64,000 nt of DNA, from assembly GCF_019703515.2 (NCBI RefSeq), contig NC_059347.1, positions 23,864,501 through 23,928,500 of the forward strand, read 5' to 3'. Positions 56,626-64,000 of the stretch are shown here, in pieces. Origin of the DNA: Myxocyprinus asiaticus. Taxonomy: Eukaryota; Chordata; Actinopteri; Cypriniformes; Catostomidae. A program made the translations under genes and the position numbers. How positions within the stretch are numbered: the first letter of the stretch is position 1; each line of letters opens with the position of its first letter. The notes beneath the pieces are model-generated. The model was not told where the DNA came from. It made no database searches and was given only the letters and a program-made list of their open reading frames with translations.

Positions 56626-57124
56626 CACTATCGGTCAAAAGTTTTTAAACACTTACTCATTCTTTATTATATTTTTTAATAAAATAAAATAAATGGAACT
56701 ATGGGAATTATGTTGTGACTAAACAAAATCCAAAATAAATCAAAACTGTGTTATATTTTAGCATCTTCAAAATATTCACCCTTTGCCTAGAATTTGCAAA
56801 CATGTACTCTTGACATTTTCTCAACCGACTTCTTGAGGTATCACCCTGGGATGCTTTTTAAACAGTATTGAAGGAGTTCCCATCTATGTTGGGTACTTAT
56901 TGGCTGCTTTTCTTTATTATTTGGTCCAAGTCATCAATTTCATAAACTTTTTTTTTATTATAAAATTTTTGTTTTATAATGAAATAAATTAATATGGTGG
57001 CACAATTATATTTTTGTCTACAAAACTAATTTCAAACATTTAAGCATACGCCTTCAGATCAAAAGATTTTTAAGATCATAAGAAACATTTCAGTCAAGTG
57101 TTTCAAAACTTTTGACCGGTAGTG
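56626..57124. mobile_element. Tc1/mariner-type element, non-autonomous
   Basis: CACTATCGGTCAAAAGTTTT and AAAACTTTTGACCGGTAGTG are the inverted ends, with TA at 56624-56625 and 57125-57126. The 499-bp body contains a decayed transposase C-terminus on the minus strand near 56790-56930. It lies between two TA runs. Confidence 0.88.
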
Positions 57125-57137
57125 TATATATATATCT

Positions 57138-58003
57138 CACTCCAACACCTTATCCTTGAGTAATCATGCTAAATTGCTATTTTGGTACTAGAAAATCACT
57201 TGCCATTATATCAAACATTGTTGAAAGCTATTTGGTTGTTAGTTGAAAGCTAAATGAAGCTTAACGTTGTCTTTGTGTCTGTTTTTGAGTTGCCACAGTA
57301 TGCAATAGACTGGCATGTCTTAAGGTCAATATTAGGTCAAAAATGGCAAAAAAGAATCAGCTTTCTCTAGAAACTCATCATTCAATTGTTGTTTTGAGGA
57401 ATGAAGGCTATACAATGATTGAAGTTGCCAGAAAACTGAAGATTTAATAAAAAATTGTACACTGCAGTCTTCAAAGACAAAGGACAACTGGCTCTAACAA
57501 GGACAGAAAGAGATGTGGAAGACCAGATGCACAACTAAACAAGAGGATAAGTACATCAGAGTGTCTAGTTTGAGAAATAGATGCCTCACATGTCCTCAGC
57601 TGACAGCTTCATTGAATTCTACCCTCTCAACACCAGTTTCATGTACAACAGTAAAGAGAAGACTCAGGGGTGCAGGCCTTATGGGAAGAATTACAAAGAA
57701 AAAGACACTTTTTAAGATGCGTGAGAATTGCCCAGCAAGACAGCCACATCTATCGCAAGTGCTACAGGAAGAGTGGGGTGAAAGAGTATCTGGACATACT
57801 GACAGCTGGAATGTCAAGGATCTGCAAAGCTGTCATTGCTGCACATGGAGGATTTTTTTATCTTTGAAGTAGTTTAAGAAGTTCTTTTTTCAAATTTTAA
57901 TAGTAATTTTTCATGTTATTAATGTCCTGACTATACATTGTGATCAGTTGAATGCCACTTTGGTGAATAAAAGTACCAATTTCTTTCCATAAGAGCAAAA
58001 TCT
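57138..58003 (+). pseudogene. Tc1-like transposase remnant, relative of the nested copy at 35643
   Basis: Collinear with 35840-36680 but longer in the middle. It has an N-terminal helix-turn-helix from ATG 57342 (LSLETHHSIVVLRNEGYTMI), broken by a stop at 57446. Then comes an out-of-frame SSLRNRCLTCPQLTASLNST and TTVKRRLRGAGLMGRI (end of the DNA-binding region, from 57550), after which the catalytic centre is deleted. It ends AGMSRICKAVIAAHGGFFYL. Both terminal repeats are truncated; the left one is absent and the right stops at CAAAATCTGTATATA. The middle block preserved here is missing in the 35643 copy. Confidence 0.8.
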
Positions 58004-58014
58004 GTATATATATC

Positions 58015-58117
58015 TGCATGATTTTATGCATTGCACTGCTGCCACTGGATTGGCTGATTAGATAATTGCATTAATCAGTAGGTGTACAGGGGTACCTAAT
58101 AAAGTGGTCACTGAGTG
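58015..58117 (+). mobile_element. Tc1-like terminal repeat fragment
   Basis: GGCTGATTAGATAATTGC, then GTACCTAATAAAGTGG, then TCACTGAGTG followed by TA (58118-58119). Only this end remains. Confidence 0.65.
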
Positions 58118-58474
58118 TATATATACAGTATATATACTATACTGTATATACAGTTTTTTAAATGCAAAATTGCAAATGCACTTGTCAGCCAGTGAAAACC
58201 ATACATTCTTGTTGTTTGGAAAAGAACAGTTTTGACGTTAATAATGCCATTGTGTTCCACAGAAAAAAAAAAAAAAATAGTCAAACAAGTTTTTAAAAAG
58301 GTGTGAAAGATCTCAGACATTCAGACGAAGACCTTTAGAGAAATATTATAACTTAATTATCAAAGATTAAAATATTTTTTTTTTGTATCTATTTATTAAT
58401 GTATTTATTCATTCCATTCAAAATCCACTTGGCTCAAAATGGCTCTTTCTTATTAATAATCATGTATTTCAGGG
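58118..58474. other. AT-rich intergenic DNA
   Basis: Short TATA runs and an A run at 58261-58277. No gene. Confidence 0.4.
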
Positions 58475-58680
58475 TGCTTATGGAGTGGTGGTGGCTTAGT
58501 GGGCTAAAGCACATAACTGGTAATCAGAAGATTGCTGGTTTGATCCCCACAACCACCACCATTGTGTCCTTGAGCAAGGCACATAACTCCAGGTTGCTCC
58601 AGGGGTATTGTCTCTGTAATAAGTGCACTGTAAGTTGCTTTGGATAAAAACATCTGCCAAATGCATAAAAAATGTAAAAA
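58475..58680 (+). mobile_element. tRNA-derived SINE with V-SINE-like tail
   Basis: The head GGTGGTGGCTTAGTGGGCTA contains an A box; GGTTTGATCCCC is the B box. A body CTTGAGCAAGGCACATAACT follows, then the tail AAGTTGCTTTGGATAAAAAC and ATCTGCCAAATGC, then A-rich sequence. Confidence 0.82.
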
Positions 58681-59884
58681 AAGAAAATGCTTAGAAAACT
58701 GTACTATGCATTTTGTACCAATGTGGATCATGATATCCAAGCTTCTAATCTTTTTTATCTTTCAGCACAGCTGTAAAATCTAAAACCACATTTTGAAACA
58801 CTTTAAAATGATTGCAGGACCTACAATTTCTAATGGATACTGTACTATAAATGAAACCCAAATTCCTCATTTGACAAGCTCTCTGGGTTTTACCTTCTCA
58901 CTGGCAAAGGATATTTTTTTAGAATTGTGAGAGAGTGAGATTCTTGATTCTCCCCCAGCAGTTCTGTTAAAAGGAATAACTGTTAAAAAAGACAATTGTG
59001 AAAGAAAGGTTAAAATCTCTGCACGAGACGATGAAAAAAAAAACCAAAAAACTATTCTTTTCTTTCCAACTGGAAGCATCGATCCTTGTGCTTGGATTAA
59101 CGTCCCAAATTACCCAGATAGCAAAGAGTTGAAGAGAGTGGAGGTGTGTGTGCAATTCCTGTGAGTATGCAGGAACTGTTCCAGGGCCAGTGAACACAAC
59201 TAAATGGCCAACATCAAATGAGTGAGACAAGACTTGAGAAGGTTTGGTGAGAGATCATAGCAGAGGCAAAAACACGTAGTTGTGATGGGGTGCAAGCCAA
59301 CACTCTAAGCTCCAGAGCCTGAGAGTGTTTTTTCCCAGCTGATCCCCACCAGAGCTGGGCTCTTTACTGCTGACGAAAGCCTCTAGCTGCCAGTTCTGCT
59401 CAGCTGACACAGCTCAGTCAGTAGTAACACTCACTGAAAGTGCTGAGGAGTAGAGCTGTTGATGCATACTTCCCAACAAAGTGTAATGCCCATTTAGACT
59501 GAGGGGGCACGTGCACCCTCAGATATTTTTGCAAAGTGGATTTTGAATGCAGCTTCCAAAAAAAAAAAAAAAAGATGCATGATTATTGGAGGTAAAAAAA
59601 ATAAAAAAATAAAAGAGTGAATCACCCATACTAAATATGGTCAGTCGCACATTCCGCAGACAATTTGCATTTGCTTTTGTCATCATCTACCCACTGAAAA
59701 CATTACTTTTTTATCACCGGTTGTAGTATTTTTTTTATTTCTTTATGTATATTAGGTCGGGATCTGAACCCAGGTCCCCATGCACACTAAATGGAAACTA
59801 CCACAAGATCAGGAAATTACATGAACAAGACTTGAACTTGCATCACCCACATGAGCACCAAGGCTCAAAGGTCAGAGCATGTGT
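58681..59884. other. Intergenic DNA
   Basis: A runs at 59030-59049 and 59559-59573. 59080-59480 is GC-balanced but without a supported exon. Confidence 0.35.
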
Positions 59885-59935
59885 TAAAGGAATACTTATG
59901 TCATTATTTACTCACCCTCATGTCATTCCAGTATA

Positions 59936-61549
59936 CAGTGCATCCAGAAAGTATTCACAGCGCTTCACTTTTTCCACATTTTGTTATGTTACAGCCTTAT
60001 TCCAAAATGGATTAAATTCATTATTTTCCTCAAAATTCTACAAACAATACCCCATAATGACAATGTGAAAGAAGTTTGTTTGAAATCTTTGCAAATTTAT
60101 TAAAAATAAAAAACGAAAGAAATCACATGTACATAAGTATTCATAGCCTTTGTTCAGTACTTTGTTGAAGCACCTTTGGCACCAATTACAGCCTCAAGTC
60201 TTTTTGAGTATGATGCTACAAGCTTGGCACACCTATTTTTGGGCAGTTTCTCCTATTCTTCTTTGCAGGACCTCTCAAGCTCTATCAGGTTGGATGGGGA
60301 GCATCGGTGCACAGCCATTTTCAGATCTCTCCAGAGATGTTCAATCGGGTTCAAGTCTGGGCTCTGGCTGGGCCACTCAAGGACATTCACATAGTTGTCC
60401 CGTAGCCACTCCTTTGTTATCTTGGCTGTGTGCTTAGGGTCATTGTCCTGTTGGAAGATGAACCTTTGCCCCAGTCTGAGGTCCAGAGTGCTCTGGAGCA
60501 GGTTTTCATCAAGGATGTCTCTGTACATTGCTGCATTCATCTTCCCCTCGATCCTGACTAGTCTCCCAGTTCCTGCCGCTGAACAACATCCCCACAGCAT
60601 GATGCTGCCACCACCATGCTTCACTGTAGGGATGGTATTGGCCAGGTGATGAGCGGTGCCTGGTTACCTCCAGACATGACGCTTGCCATTCAGGCCAAAG
60701 AGTTTAGTCTTTGTTTCTCATGGCTGAGAGTCCTTCAGGTGCCTTTTGACAAACTCCAGGCAGGTTGTCATGTGCCTTTTACTGAGGAGTGGCTTCTGTC
60801 TGGCCACTCTACCATACAGGCCTGATTGGTGGAGTGCTGCAGAGATGGTTGTTCTTCTGGAAGGTTCTCCTCTCTCCACAGAGAACCGCTGGAGCTCTGT
60901 CAGAGTGACCATCGGGTTCTTGGTCACCTCCCTGACTAAGACCCTTCTTCCCCGATCGCTCATTTTGGCCAGGCGGCCAGCTCTAGTTAGAGTCCTGGTG
61001 GTTCCAAACTTCTTCCATTTACGGATGATTGAGGCCACTGTGCTCATTGGGACCTTCAATGCTGCAGACATTTTTCTGTACCCTTCCCTAGATCTGTGCC
61101 TCAATACAATCCTGTCTCGGAGGTCTACAGACAATTCCTTGGACTTCATGGCTTGGTTTGTGCTCTGACATGCACTGTTAACTGTGGGACCTTATATTGA
61201 CAGGTGTGTGCCTTTCCAAATCATGTCCAATCAACTGAGTTTACCACAGGTGGACTCCAAACAAGTTGTAGAAACATCTCAAGGATGATCAGTGGAAACA
61301 GGATGCACCTGAGCTCAATTTTTAGTGTCAGGCAAAGGCTGTGAATACTTATGTACATGTGATTTTTTTCGTTTTTGATTTTTAATAAATTTGCAAAGAT
61401 TTCAAACAAACTTCTTTCACATTGTCATTATGGGGTATTGTTTGTAGAATTTTGAGGAAAATAATGAATTTAATCCATTTTGGAAAAAGGCTGTAACATA
61501 ACAAAATGTGGAAAAAGTGAAGCGCCGTGAATACTTTCCGGATGCACTG
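59936..61549 (-). mobile_element. Nearly full-length Tc1-like transposon
   Basis: 1614 bp, with about 213-bp terminal inverted repeats (59936-60149 and 61337-61549) starting CAGTGCATCC and ending GGATGCACTG, and TA at 59934-59935 and 61550-61551. It contains a damaged transposase on the minus strand. The solitary end at 564-954 is the same family. Confidence 0.95.
60253..61149 (-). pseudogene. Tc1-like transposase, inactivated
   Basis: The ATG at 61149 opens the paired-like DNA-binding domain (KELSVDLRDRIVLRHRS, MSTVASIIRKWKKFG, RAGRLAKMSDRGRR, RRTTISAALHQSGLYGR), 143 codons to a TGA near 60716. Compared with the usual Tc1 layout, about 23 bp are missing right there, taking the WSDE box with the first catalytic Asp. 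A further TAA lies near 60669. The second half then reads in one frame: [32 protein letters not shown] (second Asp), [11 protein letters not shown] (third acid Glu), [13 protein letters not shown]. The expected protein is about 340 residues. Dead, but otherwise well preserved, so a fairly young copy. Confidence 0.92.
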
Positions 61550-61705
61550 TATTGTTATGTTTTCCATAACAAAATAAGAAGAGTTGTAAAGAATCTTTGC
61601 ACACCTATTTACAAACACAAAGAGTTCATAGTGACCACAGCTGCAAGGAAAAAACAAAACATAAAAGCACTCATAAAAGTAGTCCATATAGACCTTTTTC
61701 ACACT

Positions 61706-62379
61706 CCGGGTTTTAGAATGCGGAAGTAAATGTTTGCAGGGTAAACTTCGACAGCGATGAATGGGAGTGAATGGGAGATCACAGCAAATATTATTTTCAC
61801 TTACCCATTTGCTCCAAGACCAAAAGCAAATATCCACTATTACGTTTGAATGACTTTCCAGAAGAGGAAGAAAACAGAGAGTGGTGGATTAAGACAGTAA
61901 AATGGGAGAAGATGCCAAATTTACTCTTACTCTCTCAGCAGCTGTAATCGAAACCCCCTCACAGCTGTGATAATTATAATTTTTTTTTTTTTTTTAACTA
62001 ATTACATGGTAATATAACACAAAACATAATGTTATAAATTTACACTCAATATTTAATAAATGTATAATATGAAATAAATTGCAAGATTTACGTTGATAAA
62101 TAAAGCAGAAACGCGTCATTACAGTCCATGAAGAAAGATCTATTACTTCTGAGTTCATATGATAGCTTTGTGTGAGGAATAGAACAAAATTCCATTGCAT
62201 TTACAGCCATGCAAAAGTAGCCACTGACATTTTTTTTTTTTTCCAAGAAACATTTGAATTGCAATTATTTCATTACATTGTGGTAAATCCTTTTCCAGTG
62301 ACAGACTGTTTTTTAAGGGCTTTTAAAAGCATGAAATTGACACATTTTTCCTATCAGTTTTCATTGATGAGTGATCTGT
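61706..62379. other. Intergenic DNA
   Basis: TTTTTCACACTCCGGG at 61695 and following may be a dispersed repeat. T runs at 61980-61995 and 62230-62242. No gene. Confidence 0.35.
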
Positions 62380-62570
62380 CACATCACGGCCGATCCTGAA
62401 ACTTAGCACCCAGGTCAGTAACCAGATTGTGTACTTCAGGACACCCTGTTCTAGCTGGGCAGATGCCATTAAATTAATGGTAATGATAGCTTTCCTTGGT
62501 CCTTGTTCATAACCGAACACAGAGTGCCAGATTGAATATGCAGAGTAGAAAATAAGATTTGAGAGCTGTA
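62380..62570. other. Complex non-repetitive patch, possible conserved non-coding element
   Basis: GC-balanced, with CAGCTGGGCAGATGCC next to ATTAAATTAATGGTAATG (62454-62485), clustered E-box and homeodomain-like cores. No frame. Conservation not tested. Confidence 0.25.
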
Positions 62571-62759
62571 GATTAAGGGAAAATTTTCAGCATATGAGTT
62601 TTGAACGACATGAGTGTACGTGAATAATGACAAAATTATCCCACTATTCCTTAACCATTAGACCACAGCCCTGTTGCAGTTAAAGCTATCAATTCTTTGC
62701 TCTAGTAGGCCTACTATACAGTACGTTTATACAAAATATTCGCTCAGTATTGGCACTGA

Positions 62760-63240
62760 ATTAAGATTTTATTCTCAAAGCCATTATGCCAATTTATACG
62801 TAATTAATTATATTTAATAATTAATTATAGTTATATAAATATTTCACTTTTGGTGCTTTTGCAGTGTAAGGCTTTACTGGTTGTTTAGATCAGTGTTATT
62901 ATCAGAAATAATTAATAATTATTTCTTTAGTTATTAATTAATAATTAAATTAATTAATTGAATCTAACTCATTAAAACCTCACACGGGGCTCCTGTAAAT
63001 GTAGTGTGCTACGTTTAGGAGCGGGTTTGGTTATTAGCAATATTATTAAAATCAATAGAACATTGATGAGAATCAATGTTAGCTTTTTCTAATCCTTTAA
63101 ATCAACAATTATCAAAAATAATAGTTAATTGTTAACATCGATGAAACATGAATTAAAATTAACACTTGCTTATTGAGCATTCAAATTCAACAATCATCAA
63201 AGATAATTATCAATTATCAAAAATCAACAGAATATTAATA
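62760..63240. other. Very AT-rich tract with ATTAATTA and ATCAATnAT repeats
   Basis: Clusters of TAATTAATTA (62798-62830, 62907-62965) and degenerate AACAATTATCAAAAAT units (63100-63230) sit next to CGGGGCTCCTGTAAATG. It may be the edge of an unrecognised retroelement, since 63241-63560 is also repeat-like. Confidence 0.35.
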
Positions 63241-63598
63241 AGGATTAACATTGATGGGGCACCACCCTGGAATCAGGGACTAATAACCAGATAGTATAAC
63301 AGTCTCAATATTAGATTGTTTTCTTAAGAAAATCGACATCCGAAGAATAGCGATTTTCGGGAAAAAAAAACAATGAATGAAGGCTTGAATCCGAGCACTG
63401 ATATCCCGTCAGCATGCCACAGGTGTATGCAAAACAAACCAAAACACTTCTCTTTGTAATATAAACAAAGTTTATTTATACAGTAATATCAATTAATGAT
63501 TAATACAATGCAGTCAATAAACTTCCGACTTACAACTACAAACTAAACAGTGATATGATTAGATATGGAAATCAAAATAATCCTATAACACATGAGGG

Positions 63599-63630
63599 TG
63601 TGTGTGTGTGTGTGTGTGTGTGTGAGAGCG

Positions 63631-63670
<40 letters not shown>
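63599..63670. repeat. (TG)n microsatellite
   Basis: Two TG runs separated by AGAGCGA. Another TG run is at 63898-63920, followed by GA repeats at 63929-63949. Confidence 0.95.
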
Positions 63671-63672
<2 letters not shown>

Positions 63673-64000
63673 GGAGGGATGCGCACAAAATGGCGGACAT
63701 GACTCTCGTGGAGAGTATGTCACGCGAGACTTCCGGCCAGGGAATATGGCCGCGAATGTGGGCGGAGAGAAACCAGTCAATGGCGTCTTCCAGTTATCGG
63801 TTGTATCCGCTTGTACGATATCTTAGGGACAAAGCTGAGCTTTATCACGAAGCTATCTACGAGCCAAAAATGTGTGTCAGAATGTTTGTGAGGGGTCGCG
63901 TGTGTGTGTGTGTGTGTGTGGTTAGTACGAGAGAGAGAGAGAGAGAGAATTAAGTGACGGCCCCAAAGCCGATTTCGTGATCGTGGGAGAGAAAGCAGCT
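63671..64000. other. GC-richer window end, unassigned
   Basis: Contains AAAATGGCGGACATG and several CpG. A plus-strand frame from the TG repeat runs to 63953 without family features. Could be promoter-like or part of a retroelement end. Undecided. Confidence 0.3.

Larger units (their letters stand above)
59885..61705. mobile_element. MITE probably split by a Tc1 element
   Basis: TTAAAGGAATACTTATGTC and TTTACTCACCCTCATGTCAT at 59885-59932 are the end of a TTAA-type MITE. It breaks at the TA where the Tc1 at 59936 begins. Sequence after 61551 (CATAAAAGTAGTCCATATAG near 61670) resembles MITE interior. The right border is not clear. Confidence 0.45.

Noticed and set aside
63555..63953. Cys-Val and Thr-His rich frames
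   Set aside because: They translate (TG)n/(CA)n microsatellites.
63240..64000. Possible LTR or endogenous retrovirus edge
   Set aside because: Repeat-like sequence but no LTR borders, primer-binding site or protein motif could be shown within the window.

Overview
The window looks like nuclear DNA from a teleost fish, most probably a cyprinid-type genome. The basis is the mix of repeats: Tc1-like transposons with TA target duplications, hAT-type elements with 8-bp duplications, DIRS-type tyrosine-recombinase retrotransposons, L2/CR1-like LINEs with TTGA tails, a Gypsy LTR element, tRNA-derived SINEs, and long TA, CA and TTTA microsatellites in an AT-rich background. The species assignment is inference. 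No complete host gene, rRNA or functional tRNA gene, CRISPR array or bacterial or viral operon was seen. Nearly every long reading frame belongs to a decayed mobile element.

Layout. 1-4.6 kb is a junkyard of fragments: a LINE ORF2 piece, a Tc1 end, a minus-strand DIRS element (DIRS-A), two more Tc1 fragments and a LINE tail. 4.6-10 kb is AT-rich intergenic DNA with several MITEs. 10.28-15.79 kb is a structurally complete but mutated DIRS element (DIRS-B) on the plus strand, with inverted terminal repeats and an internal complementary region. Two exon-like segments (10056-10131 and 16081-16151) flank it. 16-21 kb holds a small hAT MITE with a perfect target duplication, other MITEs, a mariner/Tc1 remnant and a partial hAT copy. 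21.2-24.8 kb is a second, internally deleted copy of the DIRS-B family (DIRS-C) on the minus strand.

24.8-35.3 kb is mostly unique DNA with one 582-bp hAT element, dispersed MITE copies and patches that may be conserved non-coding elements. 35.3-39.3 kb is a clear nest: an outer hAT-like element with a perfect 8-bp target duplication encloses two inverted copies of a second hAT-like family, one of which encloses a Tc1 element. 39.3-42.7 kb is intergenic and includes a possible first coding exon with a good splice donor (42323-42402). 43.0-47.8 kb is a decayed minus-strand Gypsy element. It is split by an internally deleted L2-like LINE, and a SINE sits inside that LINE's TTGA tail. 47.8-64 kb is intergenic DNA with MITEs, two SINEs sharing a 3' tail, several Tc1-type elements including a nearly full-length one (59936-61549), and microsatellites.

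How the parts relate. The elements do not form a pathway. They record successive insertions, and every coding copy examined carries at least one disabling change: internal stops, frame breaks, loss of a catalytic residue or a deletion. Possible host-derived signals are limited to three exon candidates and a few complex non-repetitive patches. These are unidentified and need comparison with transcripts or related genomes.
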